NCBI RefSeq assembly: GCF_004307995.1
Contig: NZ_SIRE01000012.1
Coordinates: 223,417-287,416 of the forward strand
Direction: 5' to 3'
Length of the DNA: 64,000 nucleotides
Source: Paenibacillus thalictri
GTDB lineage: Bacteria; Bacillota; Bacilli; Paenibacillales; NBRC-103111
Part shown: in pieces, positions 7,808 to 16,288 of the stretch
Numbering within the stretch: the stretch's first letter is position 1
Layout: the number at the start of each line of letters is the position of its first letter
Position numbers and translations under genes: made by a program
The notes under the pieces: generated by a model
The model's input: only the letters and a program-made list of their open reading frames with translations
Databases searched by the model: none
Told to the model about the DNA's origin: nothing

Positions 7808-7898
7808 AACTTACAAGTCAAATACTATACCTTCTTGCGAAGTGCTCGTAGAAGGGGAAAAAATCTATTTTTTTACCCTCCCATGCCCCTCTGAAAGC

Positions 7899-7928
7899 AA
7901 AAAAACAGCATCCAAGCGACGCTGTCTT
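7899..7928 (-). terminator. Intrinsic terminator after the 278-residue gene
   Basis: On the minus strand, ACAGCGTC pairs with GATGCTGT (one G-U pair) across a 5-base loop and is followed by seven T. It ends the gene at 7940-8776 and separates it from the next transcription unit, whose leader carries the boxA-like site. Confidence 0.8.
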
Positions 7929-7939
7929 TAAAATAATAT

Positions 7940-8776
7940 CTATTTAATTTTGCTCTTGCTTTTCAAGTCGTTAAGCAAACGTTCTGTCTGTTTTAATTCT
8001 TCACTTGAAGGCTTATTTAATTCCGTGGCAATGGGCATTCCATTAATGATCTGATTGGCTTCCCAAATTAGCTGCTCAACAGGTTCCAGGAGCTTACTGT
8101 CCAGCTCTGAACATGCGTCCAGTTCACTTAACGAACTATATCGTAAATCGCTAACAATTTCGGTAACCTTCCTGAAATGATGATTGGCAGTGATCAGAAT
8201 CTGTTTATAATAACTCAGCAATCCGATCTTATCCGGGTCGTTAAGCATGCTTTCGGTTACAATCGGAATTAGTTCCTGTATCGATCCGATTATTTCATTT
8301 ACCGCTTCATTTCTTACTTGCTGAACCGCTTCGTTAACCTTATACCTCGTTAGCACCTGCATTCGGGCCAATTGGTCATACCGATCTTTTCCGAACAATC
8401 GTTCGTCTAAGATTAAATCGACTATTTTAATAAAAGCCTCTACCTCTTTGTAGTCAACTTCGCTATAAGCCTTTTTTCGAATCTTCTTCATTGCAGGCGA
8501 GGTGTAGCTTTTTAGCAACTTTATTACCTGATCTTTATGTTCAGCCGGTATGGCAAATGCTTGGTTTTCGGGCTTAAGTACATCAACGTTAACACCTAAG
8601 CAGCTCAGCATTTCCTTAAACCGCTTTTTTTGCTCTATGTAAAAATGATGTTTTGGATCGAAGGCTGTTTCTGTTTGATCCTTTTTCTGCTTAGCATTTT
8701 CTTTATCATTTTTAGAACTAAAGTACTCGTTACAGATTTCATACAGCGAAACCGTAGGAATTTCATTTTGCTGCAT
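7940..8776 (-). CDS. Hypothetical helical protein
   Basis: 278 residues, almost entirely predicted helical and charged, no recognised domain. Segments such as KKRFKEMLSCLGVN and DQVIKLLKSYTSPAMKKIRKK suggest a DNA-associated or scaffolding protein, but this is only composition. The ATG follows GGAGGAA. A strong terminator ends it, so it is probably monocistronic. Confidence 0.7.
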   Translation of the reverse strand: MQQNEIPTVSLYEICNEYFSSKNDKENAKQKKDQTETAFDPKHHFYIEQKKRFKEMLSCLGVNVDVLKPENQAFAIPAEHKDQVIKLLKSYTSPAMKKIRKKAYSEVDYKEVEAFIKIVDLILDERLFGKDRYDQLARMQVLTRYKVNEAVQQVRNEAVNEIIGSIQELIPIVTESMLNDPDKIGLLSYYKQILITANHHFRKVTEIVSDLRYSSLSELDACSELDSKLLEPVEQLIWEANQIINGMPIATELNKPSSEELKQTERLLNDLKSKSKIK

Positions 8777-9037
8777 TTTTATAATTCCTCCGGTTAAGCC
8801 AAGTATCGTTAATATTACTCAATTCAACTACGGACGTATAATCGTAGATCCCTTCAAGGATACACATATTTATTGCAACCCCCTACACATTTTATACGCT
8901 TTTGCCTATATGAGCTCATTTTATCGTGATTCGTTCATTAAAACAAAAATTTACAGCATCTTTGACCGTATATACATTTCCTATATGGGAAAGGAAAATC
9001 CCTAAATCTCAGCGACTTAGGGAATTTTAGAGTTAGT
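8777..9037. other. Gene-free AT-rich gap with promoter and terminator
   Basis: The right part carries the terminator of the next gene (8996-9028). The remainder is AT-rich leader and promoter sequence for the 278-residue gene, with no open frame having a ribosome site. No clear repeats were seen. Confidence 0.5.
8996..9028 (-). terminator. Intrinsic terminator
   Basis: CCCTAA and TTAGGG arms around a GTCGCTGAGA loop, followed on the minus strand by ATTTTCC. Ends the small membrane protein gene at 9038. Confidence 0.65.
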
Positions 9038-9505
9038 TCAAATATTCTTCCTAACCAGTTTCAATTTTATCTTCGGCAGTATGTCTCCTTGTTCGTTGAT
9101 TAGCTGGATGTCAGAATCGATGTCATAGTTTCTGAACAATGCGACTACAAAAACGACCGCTAACGCGATGATGGCGGTAACGATGACCGTTTCTGAAACA
9201 CCGACAGCGGCTAATGTAGCGGCAGTAGCGTTTTGTGGAACCTTTTCCAATTGGGCCAGTTTGTCCTTAACCCTATAGGCTTGGCTCACGTTTTCAGCCA
9301 GTTCCCCGACGACGATAATGGTCCCATATCGTTTGTCGACGGCATCCTGCAGTTCTGCTTTGGTACTTACTGTGATTTGCCGCTCAGCGAAGGTGCGATC
9401 ATCCCGGAAGCGCTTGTTATCCTGTTTCCCTGCTCGTTTTACCGCCGCCTCGGCTTTTTTCATGTCTACTTTGTTGCGAAGCATATCGAAAAAAAGTAAG
9501 CCCAT
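9038..9505 (-). CDS. Hypothetical protein with one membrane segment
   Basis: 155 residues from the ATG preceded by GGGGGAG at 5-base spacing; the longer frame starting at 9571 lies over a hairpin and is unlikely. Basic N-terminal part (KKAEAAVKRAGKQDNKR), then a TVSTKAELQDAVDKRYGTIIVVGE segment, then one hydrophobic stretch (VIVTAIIALAVVFVVALF) and a short polar C-terminal tail. It may be a membrane-anchored small protein. Not assigned to a family. Confidence 0.65.
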   Translation of the reverse strand: MGLLFFDMLRNKVDMKKAEAAVKRAGKQDNKRFRDDRTFAERQITVSTKAELQDAVDKRYGTIIVVGELAENVSQAYRVKDKLAQLEKVPQNATAATLAAVGVSETVIVTAIIALAVVFVVALFRNYDIDSDIQLINEQGDILPKIKLKLVRKNI

Positions 9506-9541
9506 TGACTGCTCCCCCATTCTACTGCTGCTGATTGAAAC

Positions 9542-9567
9542 CCCATGTCCGCTATTGCGAACATGGG
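9542..9567 (-). terminator. Hairpin, probable weak terminator
   Basis: CCCATGTCCGC and GCGAACATGGG pair with one wobble over a 4-base loop. The tail on the minus strand is only GTTTC, so termination may be partial, allowing read-through from the stalk/ankyrin gene into the next gene. Confidence 0.5.
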
Positions 9568-9582
9568 ACATTCTATTTATTT

Positions 9583-10899
9583 CTACTTCGCGGCGGCATT
9601 GAGCATGTTTCCGATCTTTGTACTCCCGTTCTTATACGCTATGTTTAAAAGCGTCAGGCCATTTGTTCTCGGATTAGGGTTAGCCCCCGCATCAAGGAGA
9701 GTCTGTACGATCTGCACATAAGCGTCGTCGTCATTTTTAGCGCTGCTTACCGCATAGAAAAGCGGCGTATTGCCCAAGTCATCGGTTTGATTAACGTCTG
9801 CACCTTTGGTAATCAGGTCTTTGACAGCTTCGGTGTTCTTGTCGAAGATTGCACTCTTTAGGCCGGTCTTTACGTCATAGACCTTTTCCTTTAGCTTCTG
9901 CTCTTCTTCGGCCTTCCGCTGTGCTTCCTTAGCGCTCGCCTCGTCCAAGTATTTGTCCAGTGCGGCAAATAGGTTTCCCGCCGCGAACACGGTTGTCTGC
10001 GCATTAAACTCGTTGCCCTGCTTATTGACAAACCTTGCTGCTGATGCGCCTACCGGAACGCCCCTCATTTCGATGGTGTCCCCTTTTCCATAGTTAGTTG
10101 AACCTACGTAGAATACCTGAAAATACAGTCCGCCGCTCTCATTTTCCCCGAAAGCGATCGTCACGACTTGTCCGTTGTCCAGGTTTACTTCTTTGACGTC
10201 GAAAAGACGAATCCGATTGAGCTCCGTGATGGTCGAGCTGTATTTTACCGGATTTTTGGAAAGTTCGCTGCTGCCGATTTTTTGCGCTTTGCTTTCCAAC
10301 GAAAACTTGCCTCTGTTCTCCGAGAAGAAAGCATCTGCGTTGCTTGCAAGTACGTTGTATGTAGCATCGCTCATTTTCAAGCCGGTATCGGTGTTAGCGG
10401 CAATTACTTCTTTCAAAACATCGGCGTAGCCCTTATATGTCCCGCTATCTGCTTTCGAGAGCTGGGACTTATCGGTTGAGATCAGAACAGAGCGCGTATC
10501 TCCGTCCCATTCGATTTTCTCGCCCAGTGCTTCGCCAACGAAACGCAGCGGCACCATCGTACTTCCGTTGACGATTTCCGGAGCGACATCCAAATCGGCT
10601 TCAGTCTGCCCAATCCAAGCGCCTTTCCAGCCAATCTGCAAACGAATGCTCTTACCTTCTTTTGTAGCGTCTATAATTTGCTTGTTTCCATCCCATTCAA
10701 CGGCTGCTCCAAGAGCCTCGAAGATCGCTCTCATTGGCACAAGCGTAGAACCATCCTTGATAATCGGTGGCTGTTCGAATGTTTGCTGCTTTCCTTTCAG
10801 GTATACATTGATTGCATCATCCGCAAATGCAGTTCCGACCTGTCCGAGTAATAGGGCGGCAGTGGCAATAGGTGCAAGTATTCGCTTTTTCATTTTCAA
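9583..10899 (-). CDS. Secreted stalk (CuAO-like) and ankyrin-repeat protein
   Basis: About 438 residues. A signal peptide (KKRILAPIATAALLLGQVGTAFA) is followed by a copper-amine-oxidase-N-like stalk domain, seen as two LVPMRAIFEALGA / MVPLRFVGEALGE repeats each ending in VEWDG/IEWDG. A central region is unassigned. The C-terminal 90 residues hold ankyrin repeats (ITKGADVNQTDDLGNTPLFYA and LLDAGANPNPRTNGLTLL). The TTG at 10899, 8 bases after GAGGT, fits best; ATG at 10893 is the alternative. It is probably displayed on the cell surface. Transcribed divergently from an Xre regulator. Confidence 0.85.
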   Translation of the reverse strand: MKMKKRILAPIATAALLLGQVGTAFADDAINVYLKGKQQTFEQPPIIKDGSTLVPMRAIFEALGAAVEWDGNKQIIDATKEGKSIRLQIGWKGAWIGQTEADLDVAPEIVNGSTMVPLRFVGEALGEKIEWDGDTRSVLISTDKSQLSKADSGTYKGYADVLKEVIAANTDTGLKMSDATYNVLASNADAFFSENRGKFSLESKAQKIGSSELSKNPVKYSSTITELNRIRLFDVKEVNLDNGQVVTIAFGENESGGLYFQVFYVGSTNYGKGDTIEMRGVPVGASAARFVNKQGNEFNAQTTVFAAGNLFAALDKYLDEASAKEAQRKAEEEQKLKEKVYDVKTGLKSAIFDKNTEAVKDLITKGADVNQTDDLGNTPLFYAVSSAKNDDDAYVQIVQTLLDAGANPNPRTNGLTLLNIAYKNGSTKIGNMLNAAAK

Positions 10900-10952
10900 T
10901 TTGATTACCTCGCTTATGTTTTGATAGTGGGATGAACCGCCAAGCACAATCG

Positions 10953-10996
10953 TATTTAATAATACAACAATGTGTCATATTTTGTATTATTAAATA
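10953..10996. promoter_or_regulatory. 15-bp inverted-repeat operator between divergent genes
   Basis: TATTTAATAATACAA and its exact complement are separated by 14 bases in the gap between the stalk/ankyrin gene and the Xre gene. Its position over both promoters makes it the likely binding site of the Xre protein. Confidence 0.65.
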
Positions 10997-11078
10997 ATAT
11001 TTTATCATCTAATTCGTATTCTTGGTAGTTGGTTACTAACATTCACTCTCTCTTACGCTTATCATGAGGTGATTTCCC

Positions 11079-11450
11079 ATGGTTCATAAAGCGAAGAGTG
11101 ATCAAAAAGCTGCGGAAGCGTTTGTAAAAATAGTAGGAGATAAAATCCGGGTACTTCGTACGGAGAAAGGATTATCACAAGAGAAACTGGGAGAATTGGC
11201 CGAGCTGAATTCGAACTACATCGGCCAGATTGAGCGCGGCGAAAAAAGCCTTTCCGTTTTTACTCTGAAGAAGATCGCCGATGGACTGTCCATGTCATTA
11301 GAGGAATTATTTCGGTTAATCGACCCTGCCGATCAAACAGATGCATTGGGGGAAATAATAGGATTGCTATCGAGGAGGCCGGTGCAGGAGCACGCTAAGG
11401 CTTTGAAGGTTGTAAAAGCGGTACTGGAATGGAACGATAGCGTTAAGTAA
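11079..11450 (+). CDS. Xre-family transcriptional regulator
   Basis: 123 residues. Residues about 20-75 form a Cro/C1-type helix-turn-helix (IRVLRTEKGLSQEKLGELAEL, then NYIGQIERGEKSLSVFTLKKIADGL). The C-terminal 45 residues are helical and probably mediate dimerisation. GAGGTGA lies 7 bases before the ATG. It faces the stalk/ankyrin gene and probably controls it and itself through the palindrome between them. Confidence 0.9.
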   Translation: MVHKAKSDQKAAEAFVKIVGDKIRVLRTEKGLSQEKLGELAELNSNYIGQIERGEKSLSVFTLKKIADGLSMSLEELFRLIDPADQTDALGEIIGLLSRRPVQEHAKALKVVKAVLEWNDSVK

Positions 11451-11709
11451 ATTGAGATGGCTTATGGTCCATATGACGGGCCGTAAGCTTTTTGTTTGCC
11501 TGGACAATAAGCAGCTCTCGTTCGAGTTTAACTTGGACTTCGTGCATAGCACTCAATATATCGCGGACAGTTTGAACATGAACAGGACCGTCTTTGTCGT
11601 AAAGCGTCTGCAATACCGCGTCGATCGTCTCTTTGCATGTTTCAATTCGGTTGATTAAATTATCTTCTTCCTCAACAAGCTCTTGATAATTCTCAAGTGG
11701 ATTTGTCAT
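11443..11709 (-). CDS. Small coiled-coil protein
   Basis: 88 residues, two predicted helices (ELVEEEDNLINRIETCKETIDAVLQTL and VRDILSAMHEVQVKLERELLIVQ). No family recognised. A near-perfect ribosome site (AAAGGAGGTGA) supports translation. Its 3' end overlaps the end of the convergent Xre gene by 8 bases. Confidence 0.7.
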   Translation of the reverse strand: MTNPLENYQELVEEEDNLINRIETCKETIDAVLQTLYDKDGPVHVQTVRDILSAMHEVQVKLERELLIVQANKKLTARHMDHKPSQFT

Positions 11710-11784
11710 CGATCCTCACCTCCTTTCCGGCAGCTTTGCTTTGACAACTTTTACGGTCATTTTGCTTGAAGCAAGCCCAGCAAA

Positions 11785-12213
11785 CTATTCTTTAGGATTA
11801 CGAGTCTCTGAGCCGCAATCGTCTGTGTCAGCTGACGTGGCTTTACCTCTTAGAGCTGCTTCTTGGGCTTCTGGAGATACAAAAATAGGAGAAGCTAATT
11901 CCGATACCCAACCAAGAGCAAGTTCATTCGGGCTACCTTCCCTGAGTGGAGGTCCGTCTGCCCATTCATCCTCTTTAGTAAATCGGATGTCTGTTTCCGT
12001 CATGCATACAAACAGGTCGGTGCCATCGAAATAAGGATTTACACTCGCACCTTCTTGAAGGGTCAGGGCTATACGGACCTTTAATGTAGTTGCAAGGTCA
12101 CATTCGTCATGTAATTGCTCTGCCGCGGAAACGGCTAACAAGTGAATCGTATCGTCCGGGTTAAATTCTTGTTTGAGAAAATCCAGTATCCGTTGATGCC
12201 GCGTGTGATTCAT
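11785..12213 (-). CDS. Hypothetical protein
   Basis: About 142 residues from the ATG 7 bases after GGAG; upstream in-frame ATGs overlap the ribosome site. A mixed N-terminal domain (RHQRILDFLKQEF to MTETDIRFTKEDEWADGPPL) precedes a low-complexity acidic tail. Not assigned. Confidence 0.6.
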   Translation of the reverse strand: MNHTRHQRILDFLKQEFNPDDTIHLLAVSAAEQLHDECDLATTLKVRIALTLQEGASVNPYFDGTDLFVCMTETDIRFTKEDEWADGPPLREGSPNELALGWVSELASPIFVSPEAQEAALRGKATSADTDDCGSETRNPKE

Positions 12214-12252
12214 CGTCATTCTCCTGTTCATTTTGGGTTTGTAATGATGCAA

Positions 12253-12453
12253 AACAAAGAAAGCAACCTCCGTCCAAGTTGGATAGAGGTTACTTTTGGG
12301 TGAAGTCGTGGTCTCCTTTCAAATTTAGCTGATTACCTTCGTATCAGGATTATTATATATGCTTATTTTTGGTAGCAGTTCGTCTTTTCATAAAGCTTCT
12401 TCCATACTAAAATGTTACTATTGTTACTATTAACCAATATTGGAAGGTGCACC
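12253..12453. other. Gap with hairpin between minus and plus gene blocks
   Basis: Holds a long hairpin (AACCTCCGTCC with GGATAGAGGTT at about 12269-12293). The rest is AT-rich and includes a tandem TGTTACTAT repeat at 12413-12430 near the likely promoter of the CoiA-like gene. It marks the change from the cassette's minus-strand genes to the AT-rich plus-strand block. Confidence 0.45.
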
Positions 12454-13650
12454 ATGTCGATTAAACTGGCGATAGCTCTGGAAGATAATAAAATATTCCG
12501 GCATATAAGCGAACGATTAGACCGTTCAAAATCATATACCTGTCCCTTCTGCCTAGCTCCTGTTCAAAGTAAAAAAGGACAGGAACGTCAGCATCATTTT
12601 GCTCATTTGCCAGGGACAAGTTGCTCAGCAAATGAGGAAACTCTCCTGCACTTTAATGCAAAACACTATCTCGCATACTGTATTAAAAACAAATTTGATA
12701 TTGCGATCCATGTCCCTGTGGAAATCTTGCCCCCTAAACTAAAAGGCACTTTGCTTAGTCTTGGAATAAGGGAATATCCTTTGTCGCTTCTCTCTCTAAC
12801 TTCATTTTACAAAAGTCGTGGAGCAATAGTTGAAAAAGCTATTGGACCATATATAGCTGACGTATTTATGCTGTTATACGATATTGATATACAGAGCGGT
12901 ATTTCAGAGGAGGGTTTCGTTTTCGAGATTGTTGTAACTCACGAAATGGAGCAAGAAAAACAGCATTGGCTAATTGATAATAACATCAACTTCCTTGAAT
13001 TAGCTCCACGGGCATTTGACGACAATACCTTTTCGTTTCGAGCTTTACGGTTGCATTTCCCGGATTACTTTTCCAATCTCCAAACTAATTTGATAAATAC
13101 AACTGCCGAAACTTTCCATCAAGAGCTAACAGAGGTTATAAAAGAAAATATACGTTTAGAAACAGATCAAAAAATTGAACAATCTCTAAAGCTCAAAGCT
13201 TGGGATTGGGTGGTTGACCGTATTCTCTATAGAGATGACTTACGTACATGGGTACCTGATGAAATTCAACGTGAAATGAAAAGTATAACGGTTAAACCTT
13301 TCTGGGACCAGGAAATTAGAAAAGTTACGATGTTCGGGGCGACTTATAAGAAAGTCCGGGAGCATAGAATGGTATTTGCATTAGATGAATCTGATCGAGA
13401 GTTCCTCATTTTGAATGAAAAGATCCTCCTTGCAGAACTATTGAAAGTCTTATCTGTTGCATATCCTGCAGAAATGATTATTGGCAAGTCATTACAAGGG
13501 AAAGAAGGGGTTATCGGATTCAGTTTTCACAATGTTATTGATCCGATTAATTACGAAAAGGAATGGAAGAATAGTCTCAAAAAAGTATTTGATTCCGTCA
13601 GAAACCGATTAGAACTGGGATCAGAAGATAAAAATGGACAAAATTATTAA
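12454..13650 (+). CDS. CoiA-like competence/nuclease family protein
   Basis: 398 residues from the ATG after GGAAGGTG. The N-terminus has the CoiA signature: C30-x2-C33, a KKG turn, HHFAH at 47-51 and a further Cys57, forming a zinc-binding domain. It is followed by a helical HFNAKHYLAYCI element and a nuclease-like core with ADV near residue 139 and EIVVTHE, resembling the restriction-endonuclease-like fold of CoiA proteins. The C-terminal half is unassigned. CoiA affects DNA processing in transformation; a role here in DNA uptake or defence is open. Base composition is clearly more AT-rich than the chromosome, suggesting separate acquisition. Confidence 0.8.
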   Translation: MSIKLAIALEDNKIFRHISERLDRSKSYTCPFCLAPVQSKKGQERQHHFAHLPGTSCSANEETLLHFNAKHYLAYCIKNKFDIAIHVPVEILPPKLKGTLLSLGIREYPLSLLSLTSFYKSRGAIVEKAIGPYIADVFMLLYDIDIQSGISEEGFVFEIVVTHEMEQEKQHWLIDNNINFLELAPRAFDDNTFSFRALRLHFPDYFSNLQTNLINTTAETFHQELTEVIKENIRLETDQKIEQSLKLKAWDWVVDRILYRDDLRTWVPDEIQREMKSITVKPFWDQEIRKVTMFGATYKKVREHRMVFALDESDREFLILNEKILLAELLKVLSVAYPAEMIIGKSLQGKEGVIGFSFHNVIDPINYEKEWKNSLKKVFDSVRNRLELGSEDKNGQNY

Positions 13651-13736
13651 GTTAGCCCTACTATAAGGAATCTGATTATAGAAGACTATCACTGACAAAG
13701 TAATCTCTTCAAAAACCGATAATGGAGTTGTTTATA

Positions 13737-14143
13737 ATGTTAATTATAGGGTTAAATCAATTACTAAGAAATTTTGGTATTAATCTTACACAATACGAAT
13801 TTAACCAATATATCCCGAAACTTCGAGATTACTTCTTTCCTTTTTTGCTTCAGGAAAAGAAGCATGTTACTGATGCAGGAACTTTATTTAAGTTTGAACT
13901 AACTAGAAGTGATATTGTTAAGAGCACTGAGTATTATATACTGAAAAATGAAAAGGTAAAAAGCAAAAGTGCAATTGATGATTTTCTAACTGCTTTGAAT
14001 TGTTTTTTTGAAGAGGAAATTTATGAAAAATATCCAAACCAAAATTTGATGAATATACGACCTTTTAATAAGTTGAGTTCAGAGATTGAGAACCGGCTGA
14101 ACACCCGAATTATTGAGTCAAGGTGGCTTAACAGGCATCTTAC
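13737..14143 (+). pseudogene. Tyrosine-recombinase-like gene, 5' part (interrupted by IS)
   Basis: The first 135 codons of a gene cut by the insertion sequence at about 14144. The ATG at 13737 follows GGAG. The visible part looks like the N-terminal SAM-like core-binding region of integrases (NQLLRNFGI to AIDDFLTALNCFFEEE). Reading W-L-N-R-H-L-T into the right-hand fragment restores T-H-I-K-E-L in the same frame, which identifies the two pieces as one gene. Confidence 0.8.
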
Positions 14144-14163
14144 TTAGAAATGCTCAAAATTGC

Positions 14164-15120
14164 TTAAACTTTTATTATTTTAGGGCACATTTGTCCTGCC
14201 GCAATCGCTTTACGGAACTGCTCAGGAGCAAGATCGTTCAGACTTCCGTGCATACGGCGCTTATTATAAAACTCAATATAAACTGTAACGGTACTGTAAG
14301 CTTCCTGGTAGTTCGCAAACTCATGCCTCTGTAGACACTCTGATTCGAGTACGCTATGGAAAGATTCAATGTGAGCGTTCTTATTCGGCGTTCTAGGAGG
14401 AATACGCTCATGGATCGTTTCGTGCTTCAGACAACCTTCTTCAAAGACATGGCTAATAAACTGCGGTCCGTTATCTGTCCGAACGATAGGACGTTCTTGC
14501 GTTTGAAACAACTGCCGTTTCCACAGGCTTCGCTGTATAAGAGCTGCTGCGTGTTTTCCTTCGCAGGAGAGTCCGAAGTGAAAATCGATGATCTCTCGGT
14601 CACATACATCCAGCACGCAGAGTAGGAAAAAGAACCGATGTTCTCCCGCGATGTAGCCGTACTTCACGTCCATTTCCCAGAGTTGATTCGATGCCGTAAT
14701 CTCTCGATTGTTTGCCAGCTTACGCGGGAATGCGCTACGTTTGCGGCGCTGCGGCTGCAGAAGATTCATATCCTTCAACAGACGATAGACCTTCTTTTTG
14801 TTAATGACTAGCCCGTACTCACGTCGTAAATAGACCGTGAGCTTACGATAACCATATACATCGGTTTCATCGCCGCTTATGAGCTCACACAACCACTCGC
14901 AGATCTGCTCATCACTGACGATTTTCTTATCCACCGTTTGTGAGAAGCCCGGTACAGGGCGTCCTCCGTGCTTCTCACTTCTAGCATACGGAGCGTTCTT
15001 TTTGCGGTAGTAGTAAATCTGCTCGCTAACACCGACGATCTGTAAAATGCGATTAGCCGCATGCCCCAGCCTAATCCACTTGTCGGCTATTTCAATTTTG
15101 TCCGATAAGCTGGGTTCTGC
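14164..15120 (-). CDS. IS150-group transposase OrfB (DDE integrase part)
   Basis: Read in the -1 frame from the slippery site, giving about 318 residues. An HTH_21-like helical region (YGYRKLTVYLRREYG) leads into the rve catalytic core: LWEMDVKYG with the first Asp, RTDNGPQF with the second and HIESFHS with the Glu of the DDE triad. The product is probably made as the OrfAB fusion. A GTG at 14934 would only give a truncated protein. It appears intact, so the element may still be active. Confidence 0.9.
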   Translation of the reverse strand, partial: AEPSLSDKIEIADKWIRLGHAANRILQIVGVSEQIYYYRKKNAPYARSEKHGGRPVPGFSQTVDKKIVSDEQICEWLCELISGDETDVYGYRKLTVYLRREYGLVINKKKVYRLLKDMNLLQPQRRKRSAFPRKLANNREITASNQLWEMDVKYGYIAGEHRFFFLLCVLDVCDREIIDFHFGLSCEGKHAAALIQRSLWKRQLFQTQERPIVRTDNGPQFISHVFEEGCLKHETIHERIPPRTPNKNAHIESFHSVLESECLQRHEFANYQEAYSTVTVYIEFYNKRRMHGSLNDLAPEQFRKAIAAGQMCPKIIKV

Positions 15121-15419
15121 TTTTTTAGCAAGTCACGTAATACAGCGATCTCCAGATCTTTTTCGCCAAGCAATCCCTTCAGTTGTTTATTTTCTCCTTC
15201 GAGAGAACGAAACTCCTGTGGGGAAGGAACATACGTTTTAATGATCTTGGCTGACGCTTCGGACTGTTGCCAATCTGTATGCTCAGCTTCATTCATCCAC
15301 CGATATAACATCTTTGGATTCATGTTATGTCTGCGTGCAACCTGTGAGGCATTACCGACTTCTTTCGCTTCCTGAATGATCTGTTGTTTGAACTCCAGTG
15401 TGAACCTTCTCCGTTGCAT
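15087..15419 (-). CDS. IS150-group OrfA
   Basis: 110 residues. A homeodomain-like helix-turn-helix (RRRFTLEFKQQIIQEAKEVG, ASQVARRHNMNPKMLYRW) is followed by a leucine-zipper-like helix (SLEGENKQLKGLLGEKDLEIAVLRDLLKK). It binds the IS ends and supplies the N-terminus of the transposase fusion. GGAGGGG precedes the ATG. Confidence 0.92.
   Translation of the reverse strand: MQRRRFTLEFKQQIIQEAKEVGNASQVARRHNMNPKMLYRWMNEAEHTDWQQSEASAKIIKTYVPSPQEFRSLEGENKQLKGLLGEKDLEIAVLRDLLKKQNPAYRTKLK
15120..15126 (-). promoter_or_regulatory. Slippery heptamer A AAA AAG for -1 frameshifting
   Basis: In the orfA frame the codons read ctA AAA AAG, the classical X XXY YYZ arrangement used by IS150 and dnaX. Slipping back one base continues directly into the orfB frame (GCA GAA CCC). 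Confidence 0.85.
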
Positions 15420-15512
15420 AAAAAATCCCCTCCATTGGTTCTATCTCTAGCTTACACTGTTACGTGGACTAGACTCAAATCCAATTTCGGGGCTAAAGAG
15501 GAACAATCTTAC

Positions 15513-16158
15513 CCACATTAAAGAACTAAAAGAAAGAGAATCCAACCCCTCGATTACTGAAGATCACTTTAATCATATAGTTAGACTTTTAGCAGAGCGT
15601 TCTAAAGATACATTTGTATCTGTTCAAGTCAAGTTAATTGTAAAACTATTATTACTATATGGATTTAAATTCAATAGAATAATTGAACTTAGCCTTGATG
15701 CTTTTGATCCAGAGAAGAGAACTTTAGAAATCAGCTTCAAAAATGGACATAATAAACAGGTTTTTCTTGAGTTACCATACTCGTTATATAAAGATATGAA
15801 AACCCACTATGACATACGAACAAGTTACAAGTCCGGAAATAGTAATTTATTTATAACTAGAGCTGGCTCCCTAATCACTAACGCATTTATTAGTGATTTC
15901 CTAAATAAAGCAAGAACAAGCTACTTTTCTGGAAGCAAGCAAGATGAGTACTTAAAGAATCCGTTTACCCCGACGGGCCTGGCTAAATATGCTATAACAA
16001 ATATGATTTTACAGGGCATGGATCAATCTACAATTGTTCATATTACAGGTGTAGAAAATGATATTTATCAGGATTGTAAAGACCAAATCTCTTACGAAGA
16101 TTACAACCGAATGATTAACCATAATTTCAGAGGAATAAAAACATTTGACTTACTTTAG
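15513..16158 (+). pseudogene. Tyrosine-recombinase-like gene, 3' part
   Basis: Continues the interrupted frame to a stop at 16158. The layout is that of the catalytic domain of phage integrases, but the signature residues are replaced. Where G-L-R-x-x-E-L is expected the sequence has GFKFNRIIEL. Where HxLRH is expected it has TPTGLAKYA. The LGH motif reads ITGVENDIY. So the intact ancestor was probably already a non-catalytic member of the fold, perhaps a DNA-binding partner of the neighbouring CoiA-like protein. AT-rich like its neighbour. Confidence 0.75.
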
Positions 16159-16179
16159 TTAAATGATTCGAACTTTTGA

Positions 16180-16216
16180 GGGCTCTATTAGTTCTAAACC
16201 AAGCTAATAGGACCCT
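16180..16216 (+). terminator. Intrinsic terminator of the interrupted gene
   Basis: GGG-CTATTAG pairs with CTAATAG-CCC around a 12-base loop and runs into TTTCTTCT. It is the last element-side feature before rlmH. Confidence 0.7.
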
Positions 16217-16288
16217 TTCTTCTCCATCCCTCATCCTACCCTCTATAACCTCATTGAACGCCTCTACGCCCTCCCCTTTCGAAAAATT

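Larger units (their letters stand above)
14144..15509 (-). mobile_element. IS3-family, IS150-group insertion sequence
   Basis: About 1.36 kb, with orfA and orfB on the minus strand joined by a programmed -1 frameshift. The 7-base sequence ATCTTAC occurs at both edges (14137-14143 and 15506-15512); the true target duplication is probably its last 3-5 bases. Both ends share a CAATTTYGRGC-like block, consistent with imperfect terminal inverted repeats. Exact ends are uncertain by a few bases. It inactivates a tyrosine-recombinase-like gene. Confidence 0.85.
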
